Origin: Shinella zoogloeoides
GTDB lineage: Bacteria; Pseudomonadota; Alphaproteobacteria; Rhizobiales; Rhizobiaceae
Assembly (NCBI RefSeq): GCF_030733845.1
Contig: NZ_CP132311.1
Location: 1,615,501-1,679,500 of the forward strand
Length of the DNA stretch: 64,000 nt
Reading direction: 5' to 3'
The notes under the pieces are model-generated. The model was not told the DNA's origin, did not search any database, and saw only the letters and a program-made list of their open reading frames with translations. Positions 1-8,755 of the stretch are shown here, one piece after another; position 1 is the first letter of the stretch, and every line of letters starts with the position of its first letter. Position numbers and translations under genes: made by a program.

Positions 1-466
1 CGCCATTCTCCACGAGCAAACGCCCGTAGCCGGTCGGGTCGGCCGTCCGGAAGCCAATGACGACGACGTCTGCGCCACGGGCAAGACCGTCGCGCGCGGC
101 GATCAGCGGCGCCTCGGTGATGAGCGGCGTATCGCCGAAGACGACGAGCACGTCGTCATATCCCTTGGCGATGGCATCGCGCGCGGCGAGCACGGCATGC
201 GCCGTGCCGAGCCGCTCGGTCTGGATATGGACGGTGCTGCTGACCGCCGCGCTCCTCGCTGCGGCCTCGACCTTCTCTGCGTCGCGGCCGAGCACCAGCG
301 CGATATCGGAAATGCCGGCCTTGGCGAGCGCATCCACCACATGGGCGATCATCGGCCGACCGGCGACGGGGTGCAGCACCTTCGACTGCGACGACTTCAT
401 CCGCGTGCTCTCGCCGGCCGCCAGGATTACGGCAAGGCAGGTGCGTTTCGTCCGGTCTGCGGTCAT
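1..466 (-). CDS. glmU: GlmU, N-terminal uridyltransferase part (cut by window edge)
   Basis: Bifunctional N-acetylglucosamine-1-phosphate uridyltransferase / glucosamine-1-phosphate acetyltransferase, which makes UDP-GlcNAc for peptidoglycan and lipid A in the cytoplasm. Only the first 155 codons are in the window; the rest runs off the left edge. Translation from the ATG at 466 gives a nucleotidyltransferase start with the signature [11 protein letters not shown] near residue 15, then the [13 protein letters not shown] segment and the FGDTPLI strand that carries the metal-binding Asp. This is the typical GlmU pyrophosphorylase fold. It lies downstream of the Na/Pi transporter on the same strand, 79 bases away. 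The C-terminal acetyltransferase domain is not visible. Confidence 0.93.
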   Translation of the reverse strand, partial: MTADRTKRTCLAVILAAGESTRMKSSQSKVLHPVAGRPMIAHVVDALAKAGISDIALVLGRDAEKVEAAARSAAVSSTVHIQTERLGTAHAVLAARDAIAKGYDDVLVVFGDTPLITEAPLIAARDGLARGADVVVIGFRTADPTGYGRLLVENG

Positions 467-545
467 GGGAATTCCTCGTTCATCCGTATGCGTCGCCGTT
501 CCTTAGCAAAAAGCCACGCAGGGAGACAAAGGGATTTCTCGGGTC

Positions 546-2195
546 TCAGCTGGTGCTGTTGCGCAGGCGGCTTTCGGTGAGCAGGCCGCTCTCGTCGAGG
601 ATCGGATAGGCGACGGAGACGAGATGCGCGTTGACGCGCTTCAGGTCGCGCAGCATGTCGAGATGCAGCGAGCTGGTCTGGAGGCTGTCGAGACGGCCGT
701 CGCGCAGCCGCTCCAGGTGCCGCTCGGAGGATTGCTTCTCCATGCGCCGCACATCCACCTTCACCTCCATGAGCTGACGGGCAAGGCCGGCATCGCGCGT
801 GACGAAGATCGTCTGGGCGATGCGCAGGTTCTCGATGGTCAGGTTGAAGAGATTGTCGAGTTCCTTGTAGCCGTCGTCGGAGAATTTGAGGCCGTTGACG
901 ATCTTCTTGCGCACCTGCTCCTGCAAGCCCTTCTCGATGATGTCGCCAACATGTTCGAGATTGATCGCGTAATCGATGATGATGATCGAACGGGCCGCGC
1001 ATTCGCCGCTGACGCCCTGCCGGCCGAGGCGGGAAAGGTAGATCTTCACCTCCTGCTGCAACGCATCCACCTGCCGCTCCAGTTCGCCGATGTCCTTCAA
1101 CGGCGTCAGGTTGTTGTCGTTGAAGGCGCGCATGGTGCGGATCAGCATCGCTTCGATGAGATCGCCGACGCGCAGCACTTCGCGCGTTGCGCCCGAAAGC
1201 GCCACGACCGGGCTCGAAAGCGCGGTGTCGTCGAGATATTTCGGACCCGTCTCCTCCTTCTTATCCTCTGGAACGAGCTTTTCCATGAGGCGCGACAGCG
1301 GCCCGGAAAGCGGCCAGAGCACGAGCGCGACCACCAGGTTGAAGACGAGGTGCACGTCGACCGGAAGCTTCGCGGCAGGAACCGGCAGCAGGGCGAGGAG
1401 ATCGGCGACCTGCCCCGCGAAGGGCAGGACGGCGAGACACCCGACCCCGCGCACCAGGAGATTGCCGAGCGTCACGCGCCGCGCGGAGGCGGCCGCCTTG
1501 AGCGTCGCGATGACGGGCGGCACGGCCCCGCCGAGATTGGCGCCCAGCACGAGGATGACCGTGAGCGCCGGCGACAGGATGCCCATCGCCGAGAGCGACA
1601 GGATGAGCACGACGACGGCAAGGCTCGAGGAGGAGACGATGGCAAGCACGGTCGAGAAGGCGAGTGCCGCCGGCCACGCCCCATCGAGCAGCTGAAGGAA
1701 GGCGGCCAGCGCCGGCGATTGGCGCATCGGCTCCGTCGCAAGGCTTAGCAGATGCAGCGACAGCAGCATGAGGCCGATGCCGACGAGCGCGGAGCCGAGC
1801 CCCTGCCGGGCGGTGGAGCTGGAGGATTTGTAGAGGACGACCCCGACGAGGATGATCAGCGGCGAAATCGATTCGATGCCGGTCGCGACCAGCCAGGCGG
1901 TGACGGCCGTGCCGACATTGGCGCCGAGCAGCACGATCTGCGCCATGCGCGCCCGCACGAGGTTCTTTTCCACGAAGGAAGCGATCATCAATGCCGTCGC
2001 GGTGGAGCTTTGCAGGGCCACGGTGGCGACGAAACCGGCGAAGAAGGAGCGGAAGGGCCCGCGTGTGCCGAGCGCCAGTCCGGACCGCAGCTTGACGCCG
2101 AACGCCCGCGTCATGCCGTCCTTCACCTGCGCAAGGCCGAACAGCAGCAGCGCGACCGCGCCGAAAAGGTTGATCATGACGATCGTGGATTCCAC
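546..2195 (-). CDS. Na/Pi cotransporter family protein with C-terminal PhoU-like domain
   Basis: Sodium-dependent phosphate symporter of the NptA/PNaS family in the inner membrane, 549 aa from a GTG start at 2195. I chose this start because a GGAGGA ribosome site lies just upstream and the protein then begins directly with the first membrane helix (MESTIVMINLFGAVALLLFG). The upstream in-frame extension is Arg-rich and not family-like. Residues about 1-310 hold many hydrophobic helices and the two inverted Na/Pi repeats, marked by QSSTATALM and SSSSLAVVV. After about residue 340 the protein is soluble and helical with a PhoU-like domain (DDTALSSPVVAL, ENLRIAQTIF). The promoter must lie in 2196-2478, shared divergently with ppiD. 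Confidence 0.9.
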   Translation of the reverse strand: MESTIVMINLFGAVALLLFGLAQVKDGMTRAFGVKLRSGLALGTRGPFRSFFAGFVATVALQSSTATALMIASFVEKNLVRARMAQIVLLGANVGTAVTAWLVATGIESISPLIILVGVVLYKSSSSTARQGLGSALVGIGLMLLSLHLLSLATEPMRQSPALAAFLQLLDGAWPAALAFSTVLAIVSSSSLAVVVLILSLSAMGILSPALTVILVLGANLGGAVPPVIATLKAAASARRVTLGNLLVRGVGCLAVLPFAGQVADLLALLPVPAAKLPVDVHLVFNLVVALVLWPLSGPLSRLMEKLVPEDKKEETGPKYLDDTALSSPVVALSGATREVLRVGDLIEAMLIRTMRAFNDNNLTPLKDIGELERQVDALQQEVKIYLSRLGRQGVSGECAARSIIIIDYAINLEHVGDIIEKGLQEQVRKKIVNGLKFSDDGYKELDNLFNLTIENLRIAQTIFVTRDAGLARQLMEVKVDVRRMEKQSSERHLERLRDGRLDSLQTSSLHLDMLRDLKRVNAHLVSVAYPILDESGLLTESRLRNSTS

Positions 2196-2478
2196 GTCTG
2201 CTGTCCTCCCTGCCTGCCGATCGCGAACGGACTCAACCCGGCGATCGCGCATCCGATCACGAATTTTCAAATTATGACAGTGCAATTCAGCCGGAATATG
2301 CCAATAATTTCAAAAAAATTTCATTCGCCGGCAAAGGAAATCGGCGAATTCAGGTCGATTTGCGGCAGGGTCGATTTTCCCGCGCATTGCGCGCATGTTG
2401 CGCACTTCAATTCGCGCGAACTTTCGGTTAAGAGACGACGTCCGGCCATGCGGCCGCATATATGAGGAAATTTAGACG

Positions 2479-4368
2479 ATGCTCGACGCCCTGAGACGCG
2501 CTTCCCAGACCTGGGTGGCAAAAGCCCTGCTGATCGTACTGGTCGGTTCCTTCGCGGTCTGGGGTGTTTCGAGCTCTCTCGTCACAGGCACGTCGAACGC
2601 CGTCGTCACCGTGGGCGACGTCAAGGTTTCACCGACGGACTTCCGCCTCGCCTACGAGCGCCAGGTCGCCACCATGTCGCAGCGCTTCGGCACGCGGCTA
2701 ACGGCCGAGCAGGCGCGCGCCTTCGGCATCGAGAACCAGGTCTTCGCCGAACTCGTCGCCGGCGCCGCGCTCGACCAGCTTTCGCGCGACATGAATCTCG
2801 GCCTCTCGGAAGGCCGCCTCGCCCAGTTGATTGCCGACGACCCGGCCTTCCGCGGCGTCAACGGCCAGTTCGACCGCACCGCCTTCTCGGCCGTGCTGCG
2901 CAATGCGGGCCTGCGCGAAAACGACTATATCAACAACCGCAGCCAGGTGGCCATCCGCACGCAGGTCGTGGAAGCCGTCTCGGACGGGTACAAGGCCCCG
3001 GATGTGCTGACTAGTGCGCTGCGCCAGTACCGCAGCGAAGCGCGCACCATCGATTTCCTGTTGCTGTCCAACGCCAATATCGATCCCGTCAAGGCGCCGG
3101 GCGACAACGTGCTCGCCCCCTGGTTCGAGCAGAACAAGGCTAAATACCGCGCACCGGAATACCGCAAGTTCGTCTATGTCTCGCTCGAGCCGAAGGACAT
3201 CATGGACACCGCCGCCATCACCGACGAGGCGCTCAAGGCCGATTACGAGAAGAACAAGGAAAAGTACCGCACGCCGGCAACGCGCACCATCGAGCAGCTG
3301 ACCTTCAAGGATCGCGCCGCCGCGGACGCAGCGGCTGCCAAGCTCGCCTCGGGCACCACGTTCGATGCCATCGTCGCCGAGGAAGGCAAGACCTCGACGG
3401 ACGTCCTGCTCGGCGACTTCACGCAGGCGAACGTGCCGGACCAGAAGCTGGCTGAACCCGCCTTCGCGGTTGCCGCCAACGGCGGCACGACGCCGGTCAT
3501 CGACGGCACTTTTGGCCCGATCATCCTGCGCGTGACGAACATCCGCCCGGAAACCCTCAAGACCTTCGACGAGGTGAAGGAAGAGCTGCGCAACGAGCTT
3601 GCGCTCTCCGAGGCGGCCGACGGCATCCTCGCCGTCCATGACCGCATCGAGGACAGCCGCGCCGAGGGCCTCACCCTTGCCGAGGCGGCCGCGAAGAACA
3701 ACCTGAAGGCCGTGACGGTCGATGCCGCCGATGCCCAGGGCAACGACCAGAAGGGCGAGGAGATCAACGGCCTGCCGGAAGAGGCCGCCCTTCTCGGCGA
3801 GGTCTTCAAGACGGAAGTCGGCATGGAAACCCAGCCGCTCAATGTCGGCCGCGAAGGCTATGCCTGGTTCGAAGTGCTCGACGTGATTCCCGATCGCGAC
3901 CGCACGCTGGACGAGGTGCGCGAGCGCGTCGTCGCCGACTGGACGGCCGAACAGCAGCGCCAGACGCTCGCCAAGAAGGCGGAAGAGCTGGCCGAGCGCG
4001 TGCGCAAGGGCGGCGACCTCGCCGCGATCGCCACCGAACTCGGCATGGTCGTCGAAAACAAGACGGGTGTTCATCGCGGTGCACAGGATCCGGTCCTCGG
4101 CCCGGCGGCCGTCGCCGCTGCCTTTGGAGGCGCCGTCGGCCACGTCGCCAACACGCCCGGCGTCGATGGCGAAGGCCAGATCCTTCTCAAGGTGACCGAA
4201 GTGAACGCGGACACGGCCACCGATGCCCTTTCCAACGAAGACCAGCAGATCGCGGCCGTCGCGCGCGCCAGCGGCGACGATATCCTCGACCAGATGGTCA
4301 ACTCGCTGCAGACGGCCTACGGCGTCTCGATCAACCGCACGCTCGCCGAGCAGAGCATCGCGCGATAA
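2479..4368 (+). CDS. ppiD: PpiD-like periplasmic peptidyl-prolyl isomerase/chaperone
   Basis: Inner-membrane-anchored folding factor of the SurA/PpiD type, 629 aa. A single N-terminal membrane anchor (about residues 15-35, [19 protein letters not shown]) is followed by a SurA_N-type chaperone domain (about 40-190), a parvulin-type PPIase region (about 250-380) and a helical C-terminal chaperone part. The start follows a GAGGAAA ribosome site. It is the first gene of a plus-strand run: trpD begins 16 bases after its stop, an order common in Rhizobiaceae. Parvulin catalytic residues are poorly conserved, as in many PpiD proteins, so a mainly chaperone role is possible. Confidence 0.88.
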   Translation: MLDALRRASQTWVAKALLIVLVGSFAVWGVSSSLVTGTSNAVVTVGDVKVSPTDFRLAYERQVATMSQRFGTRLTAEQARAFGIENQVFAELVAGAALDQLSRDMNLGLSEGRLAQLIADDPAFRGVNGQFDRTAFSAVLRNAGLRENDYINNRSQVAIRTQVVEAVSDGYKAPDVLTSALRQYRSEARTIDFLLLSNANIDPVKAPGDNVLAPWFEQNKAKYRAPEYRKFVYVSLEPKDIMDTAAITDEALKADYEKNKEKYRTPATRTIEQLTFKDRAAADAAAAKLASGTTFDAIVAEEGKTSTDVLLGDFTQANVPDQKLAEPAFAVAANGGTTPVIDGTFGPIILRVTNIRPETLKTFDEVKEELRNELALSEAADGILAVHDRIEDSRAEGLTLAEAAAKNNLKAVTVDAADAQGNDQKGEEINGLPEEAALLGEVFKTEVGMETQPLNVGREGYAWFEVLDVIPDRDRTLDEVRERVVADWTAEQQRQTLAKKAEELAERVRKGGDLAAIATELGMVVENKTGVHRGAQDPVLGPAAVAAAFGGAVGHVANTPGVDGEGQILLKVTEVNADTATDALSNEDQQIAAVARASGDDILDQMVNSLQTAYGVSINRTLAEQSIAR

Positions 4369-4384
4369 GGGAGGAAGGAACCGC

Positions 4385-5407
4385 ATGTCCGACCTGAAAT
4401 CCTATATCGCCAAGGTCGCCGCCGGCAACGCGCTCGACCGCGAGGAGGCCCGCGGCGCCTTCGAGATCATCATGTCGGGCGCGGCCACGCCCTCGCAGAT
4501 CGGCGGCTTCCTGATGGCTCTGCGCGTGCGTGGCGAAACCGTGGACGAGATCTACGGCGCCGTCGGCTCCATGCGCGCCCGCATGCTGCCGGTCGCCGTG
4601 CCGACTGACGCCATCGACATCGTCGGCACCGGCGGCGACGGCGCGGGCACCTACAATATCTCGACGCTCGCGGCGATCATCGTGGCGGGCGCCGGCGTCC
4701 CCGTCGCCAAGCACGGCAACCGGGCGCTCAGCTCCAAGTCGGGCACCGCGGACGCCCTCTCCTGCCTCGGCGTCAAGCTCGACATCGGCCCGGCGGAGAT
4801 CGCCCGCTGCGTACACGATGCCGGCCTCGGCTTCATGTTCGCCCAGCTCCACCATCCCGCGATGAAGCATGTCGGCCCCTCGCGCGTCGAACTCGGCACG
4901 CGCACGATCTTCAACCTGCTCGGCCCTCTTTCCAATCCCGGCGGCGTCAAGCGCCAGCTTCTCGGTGTCTTCGCGCCGCAATGGCTGGTGCCGATCGCCG
5001 AAGTGATGCGCGATCTCGGCTCGGAAAGCATCTGGGTCGTGCATGGCGAGGGCCTTGACGAGATCACCACGACGGGCACCACGCAGGTCGCGGCGCTGGA
5101 GGACGGCAAGATCCGCACCTTCGAACTGACGCCCGCCGATTTCGGCCTGCCGCAAGTCGCGCTCGACGACCTTCGCGGCGGCGACGGCGCGCACAATGCC
5201 GCCGCCCTCCTCTCCGTTCTCGGCGGTGCGCACATGCCCTATCGCGACATCTCGCTTGCCAACGCCGCCGCCTCGCTGGTCGTTGCCGGCAAGGCGCAGA
5301 CGCTTGGCGAGGGCATGAAGCTTGCGACCGAAGCGCTCGAAAGCGGCCGCGCCCGCACCGTGCTGGAACGCCTTGTCTCGGTTTCCAACGAAGCTTCGGC
5401 GGAGTAG
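4385..5407 (+). CDS. trpD: Anthranilate phosphoribosyltransferase
   Basis: Transfers phosphoribosyl from PRPP to anthranilate, the second step of tryptophan synthesis. The protein is 340 aa, normal for the family. The ATG at 4385 sits 7 bases after a GGAGGAAGG ribosome site; a longer upstream reading overlaps ppiD and is not credible. Visible motifs are the glycine-rich PRPP loop [14 protein letters not shown] (about residue 79), [15 protein letters not shown] (substrate and Mg binding), and the LLGPLSNPG and GLDEIT segments. It is followed 8 bases later by trpC, so the two are surely cotranscribed. Confidence 0.98.
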   Translation: MSDLKSYIAKVAAGNALDREEARGAFEIIMSGAATPSQIGGFLMALRVRGETVDEIYGAVGSMRARMLPVAVPTDAIDIVGTGGDGAGTYNISTLAAIIVAGAGVPVAKHGNRALSSKSGTADALSCLGVKLDIGPAEIARCVHDAGLGFMFAQLHHPAMKHVGPSRVELGTRTIFNLLGPLSNPGGVKRQLLGVFAPQWLVPIAEVMRDLGSESIWVVHGEGLDEITTTGTTQVAALEDGKIRTFELTPADFGLPQVALDDLRGGDGAHNAAALLSVLGGAHMPYRDISLANAAASLVVAGKAQTLGEGMKLATEALESGRARTVLERLVSVSNEASAE

Positions 5408-5415
5408 GATTGGCC

Positions 5416-6231
5416 ATGACCGATATCTTGAAGAAGATCGAAGCCTACAAGTTGGACGAGATCGCCGCCGCGAAGGCGCGCGTCGCGCCCGCAGAGCTTC
5501 GCGCCCGCATCCGCGACCAGGAGCCGCCGCGCGGCTTCTTCGCGAGCCTCAAGGGCAGGAAGGCCGAAGGCCGCTTCGGCCTGATCGCCGAGATCAAGAA
5601 GGCAAGCCCTTCCAAGGGCCTCATCCGCCCGGATTTCGACCCGCCGGCGCTCGCGAAGGCCTATGAGGCGGGCGGTGCCGCCTGTCTTTCTGTGCTGACC
5701 GACACGCCGAGCTTTCAAGGCGCCCCGGAATTCCTGACCGCCGCGCGTGAAGCCTGCGCGCTGCCCGCGCTGCGCAAGGACTTCATGTTCGACAGCTACC
5801 AGGTGCTGGAAGCCCGCGCCTGGGGGGCGGACTGCATCCTCCTCATCATGGCTTCGCTCAGCGACGATGCGGCGAAGATGCTGGAAGACGCCGCCTTCTC
5901 GCTCGGCATGGACGTCCTGATCGAGGTCCATGACGAAGAGGAGATGGAACGCGCACTGAAGCTGAAATCCAAGCTCGTCGGCGTCAATAACCGGAACCTG
6001 CGCACCTTCGAGGTCGATCTCGCCGTTTCGGAGACGCTGGCCCGCATGGTGCCGGACGACCGGCTGCTCGTCGGCGAAAGCGGCATCTTCACCCATGCCG
6101 ACTGCGAACGCCTCGGCAAGGTCGGCATTTCCACCTTCCTCGTCGGCGAAGGCCTGATGCGCAAGGACGACGTAGCGGCCGCGACGCATGAACTCCTGAC
6201 CGGCAAGGCCGGCATGCTGGCAGCGGAATGA
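5416..6231 (+). CDS. trpC: Indole-3-glycerol phosphate synthase
   Basis: Closes the indole ring in tryptophan synthesis (CdRP to indole-3-glycerol phosphate plus CO2). It is a monofunctional 271-aa TIM barrel without a fused TrpF domain. The ATG at 5416 is preferred to an in-frame TTG at 5410 because rhizobial TrpC proteins begin MTDILKKI and GGAG lies 11 bases upstream. Key segments are [12 protein letters not shown] (catalytic Lys), [32 protein letters not shown] and VGESGIF. Its TGA overlaps the moaC start (ATGATGA), indicating translational coupling. Confidence 0.98.
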   Translation: MTDILKKIEAYKLDEIAAAKARVAPAELRARIRDQEPPRGFFASLKGRKAEGRFGLIAEIKKASPSKGLIRPDFDPPALAKAYEAGGAACLSVLTDTPSFQGAPEFLTAAREACALPALRKDFMFDSYQVLEARAWGADCILLIMASLSDDAAKMLEDAAFSLGMDVLIEVHDEEEMERALKLKSKLVGVNNRNLRTFEVDLAVSETLARMVPDDRLLVGESGIFTHADCERLGKVGISTFLVGEGLMRKDDVAAATHELLTGKAGMLAAE

Positions 6232-6725
6232 TGACGGGCGACGATCGCACGCTCACCCATATCGATGCGTCGGGCGAAGCCAACATGGTGGATGTCGGCG
6301 ACAAGGCGGAAACGGTCCGTATCGCCGTCGCCGAAGGCTCCATCCGTATGGCGCCGGCAACGCTCGACCTGATCCTCAAGGGCGATGCCAAGAAGGGCGA
6401 CGTGATCGGCACGGCGCGTCTTGCCGGCATCATGGCCGCCAAGCAGACGTCCAGCCTCATCCCGCTCTGCCACCCGCTGATGCTGACCAAGGTGTCGGTG
6501 GAAATCCGCGAAGACCGCGCCCTGCCCGGTCTCAGGGTCGAGGCCATGGCGAAGCTGACCGGGCGTACCGGCGTCGAGATGGAGGCGCTGACCGCCGTCA
6601 GCGTCGCCTGCCTCACAATCTACGACATGGCCAAGGCGGCCGACCGCGAGATGGAAATCGGCGGCGTGCGGCTGCGCGAAAAATCCGGCGGCCGCTCCGG
6701 CGATTACAAGCGGGAAGACACCTGA
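6228..6725 (+). CDS. moaC: Cyclic pyranopterin monophosphate synthase accessory protein MoaC
   Basis: Converts the MoaA product to cyclic pyranopterin monophosphate in molybdenum cofactor synthesis. The protein is 165 aa, normal length. Motifs include [14 protein letters not shown], the conserved [13 protein letters not shown] block and [21 protein letters not shown]. Two ATGs stand in tandem at 6228 and 6231, and the first overlaps the trpC stop. The last base of its stop is the first base of the moeA start, so trpC-moaC-moeA are coupled. Mixing trp and Mo-cofactor genes in one run is a known rhizobial arrangement. Confidence 0.98.
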   Translation: MMTGDDRTLTHIDASGEANMVDVGDKAETVRIAVAEGSIRMAPATLDLILKGDAKKGDVIGTARLAGIMAAKQTSSLIPLCHPLMLTKVSVEIREDRALPGLRVEAMAKLTGRTGVEMEALTAVSVACLTIYDMAKAADREMEIGGVRLREKSGGRSGDYKREDT

Positions 6726-7945
6726 TGTCGCTTCTGCCCGTTGCCGACGCCCTCGAACGCCTTCTGACGGCCGCAAAGCCGATGCAACGGACGGAGAGGG
6801 TTCCCCTGCACCAGGCAGAGGGCCGCGTGCTGGCGGAAGATATCGCCGCCCGCCTCACCCAGCCGCCCTTCGACAATTCCGCCATGGACGGCTACGCCGT
6901 CCGCCACGCGGACATCGCCGAACTGGGTTCAGTCCTCAGCGTTGTCGGCACTTCGGCCGCCGGCCATGCCTTCGAGGGAACCGCCGGCCCCGGCGAGGCC
7001 GTGCGCATCTTCACCGGCGCCCCGCTCCCCGGCTTTGCTGATACGGTGCTTCTGCAGGAGGATGCGGAGGTGCTGGAGGGCGGCCGCATCCGCACAACCT
7101 ATCTCACGCCGAAGGGCCGCCATATCCGCCCGCGCGGCCAGGATTTTACCGAAGGCGAGGTGGTGCTGAAGGCCGGCGCCGTGCTCGATCCCGGCCGCCT
7201 GACGGTCGCCGCCGCGATGAACCACCCCGAACTCACGGTCTACGCCCGCCCGCGCGTCGCACTGCTGGCGACCGGCGACGAGCTCGTCACGCCCGGAACA
7301 CCGCCCGGCGCAAGCCAGATCATCGCGTCCAATACCTACGGCGTCGGCGCCCTCGCCCGCGCGGCCGGCGCCGAAATCGTCGACCTCGGCATCGTCGCCG
7401 ACGACAAGCAGGCGATCCTCGAAGCGGTGCGTGGCGCGCTAGCGCGCGATATCGACGTGCTCGTCACGCTTGGCGGCGCCTCGGTCGGCGATTTCGATCT
7501 CGTGCAGCCCGTGCTCGGCGAAGCCGGCATGGAACTCGATTTCTGGCGCATCGCCATGCGCCCCGGCAAGCCGCTGATGGTCGGACGCCTCCGCGCCGTC
7601 CAGGTCGTCGGCCTGCCCGGCAATCCGGTTTCCAGCCTCGTCTGCGCTCTGCTCTTCCTCGAACCGCTCGTCCGCCGCCTTGCCCACCTGCCGCCGGCAA
7701 GCCGCCTGCGCCAAGCGGTGGCCGCCGTGCCGCTCAAGGAAAACGACCACCGGCAAGACTATATCCGTGCAAGCATCGCCCGCGCGAACGGCGAGCTTGT
7801 CGTCAAGCCCTTCGACAAGCAGGATTCGTCGATGATGAAAATCTTCGCCGCATCGGAAGGCCTGCTGGTCCGCCTGCCGCATGCCCCGGCCGCGCCCGCA
7901 GGCGCGGCTTGTGAAGTCCTTCTGCTGCGCGATCCCACCGCCTGA
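6725..7945 (+). CDS. moeA: Molybdopterin molybdenumtransferase MoeA
   Basis: Inserts molybdate into adenylylated molybdopterin, the last step of molybdenum cofactor assembly. The protein is 406 aa. Family signatures are PPFDNSAMDGYAV near residue 50, the MPT-binding-like domain with LLATGDELV, TLGGASVGDFD and AMRPGKPLMVG, and the VGLPGNPVSS loop, followed by the C-terminal barrel domain. It starts on the last base of the moaC stop. The SOS boxes of lexA lie directly after its stop at 7945, so lexA probably has its own promoter rather than being only read through. Confidence 0.97.
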   Translation: MSLLPVADALERLLTAAKPMQRTERVPLHQAEGRVLAEDIAARLTQPPFDNSAMDGYAVRHADIAELGSVLSVVGTSAAGHAFEGTAGPGEAVRIFTGAPLPGFADTVLLQEDAEVLEGGRIRTTYLTPKGRHIRPRGQDFTEGEVVLKAGAVLDPGRLTVAAAMNHPELTVYARPRVALLATGDELVTPGTPPGASQIIASNTYGVGALARAAGAEIVDLGIVADDKQAILEAVRGALARDIDVLVTLGGASVGDFDLVQPVLGEAGMELDFWRIAMRPGKPLMVGRLRAVQVVGLPGNPVSSLVCALLFLEPLVRRLAHLPPASRLRQAVAAVPLKENDHRQDYIRASIARANGELVVKPFDKQDSSMMKIFAASEGLLVRLPHAPAAPAGAACEVLLLRDPTA

Positions 7946-7975
7946 ACAGTATTATTGTTCCCTCGGCCTCTTGCG

Positions 7976-7990
7976 GAACACATATGGAAC
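7976..7990. promoter_or_regulatory. LexA-binding SOS box, perfect direct repeat, in front of lexA
   Basis: GAAC at 7976-7979, seven bases, then GAAC at 7987-7990. Read on the other strand this is GTTC-N7-GTTC, the LexA box of alphaproteobacteria. It lies 49-63 bases upstream of the lexA ATG, which fits autorepression of lexA. Confidence 0.85.
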
Positions 7991-8001
7991 AGATAGTGTC
8001 T

Positions 8002-8016
8002 GTTCTGGATTTGTTT
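8002..8016. promoter_or_regulatory. Second, imperfect SOS box in front of lexA
   Basis: GTTC at 8002-8005, seven bases, then GTTT at 8013-8016. This is one mismatch from the alphaproteobacterial LexA box, in the opposite orientation to the perfect box 11 bases upstream and 22 bases before the lexA start codon. A pair of sites would allow tighter or graded autorepression. Binding is inferred. Confidence 0.5.
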
Positions 8017-8038
8017 CACGATTCTCGCTGGAGAGGCC

Positions 8039-8755
8039 ATGCTGACGCGCAAACAACAGGAACTGCTCCTGTTCATTCATGAGCGTATGAAGGAATCCGG
8101 CATTCCGCCGTCCTTCGACGAGATGAAGGACGCCCTGGACCTTGCCTCCAAGTCCGGCATCCATCGCCTCATCACGGCGCTGGAGGAACGCGGTTTCATC
8201 CGGCGCCTGCCCAACAGGGCGCGCGCATTGGAGGTCATCAAGCTGCCGGACGCCTATTCCCCGAGCCTGCAGCCCCGTCGCGGCTTTTCCCCCTCCGTCA
8301 TCGAAGGCAGCCGTGGCAAGCAGCCCGCGCCCGCCGCCCCGCCTCAGCGCACGCCACAGGAAATGTCCTCGTCGGTCTCCGTGCCGGTCATGGGCCGCAT
8401 CGCCGCCGGCGTGCCGATTTCCGCCATCCAGAACAACACGCACGAGATCACCGTCCCCGCCGAGATGATCGGTAGCGGCGACCACTATGCGCTCGAGGTC
8501 AAGGGCGATTCGATGATCGAGGCCGGCATTCTCGACGGCGACACGGTTATCATCCGCAATGCGAGCACCGCCAATCCGGGCGAGATCATCGTCGCGCTCG
8601 TCGACGACGAGGAAGCCACGCTGAAGCGCTTCCGCCGCAAGGGCGCCTCCATCGCGCTGGAAGCCGCCAACCCCGCCTACGAGACCCGGATCTTCGGGCC
8701 GGATCGCGTCAAGATCCAGGGCAAGCTCGTCGGGCTCATCCGCCGCTACCATTGA
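8039..8755 (+). CDS. lexA: SOS regulator LexA (repressor and self-cleaving protease)
   Basis: Repressor of the SOS DNA-damage response, 238 aa. Residues 1-70 form the winged helix-turn-helix ([39 protein letters not shown]). A Pro/Ala-rich linker follows, then an S24 protease-like domain. The cleavage site is Ala123-Gly124 (GRIAAGVPI), with the catalytic dyad Ser158 (KGDSMIEAG) and Lys196 (EEATLKRF). A GGAGAGG ribosome site precedes the ATG. Two SOS boxes upstream indicate autoregulation. Its last 20 bases overlap the 3' end of the convergent comEC gene. Confidence 0.98.
   Translation: MLTRKQQELLLFIHERMKESGIPPSFDEMKDALDLASKSGIHRLITALEERGFIRRLPNRARALEVIKLPDAYSPSLQPRRGFSPSVIEGSRGKQPAPAAPPQRTPQEMSSSVSVPVMGRIAAGVPISAIQNNTHEITVPAEMIGSGDHYALEVKGDSMIEAGILDGDTVIIRNASTANPGEIIVALVDDEEATLKRFRRKGASIALEAANPAYETRIFGPDRVKIQGKLVGLIRRYH

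Noticed and set aside
7944..7960. GAACA-N7-TGTTC inverted repeat after moeA as a third LexA site
   Set aside because: Alphaproteobacterial LexA uses a direct repeat GTTC-N7-GTTC; the inverted arrangement does not fit. It may be a weak terminator for moeA.
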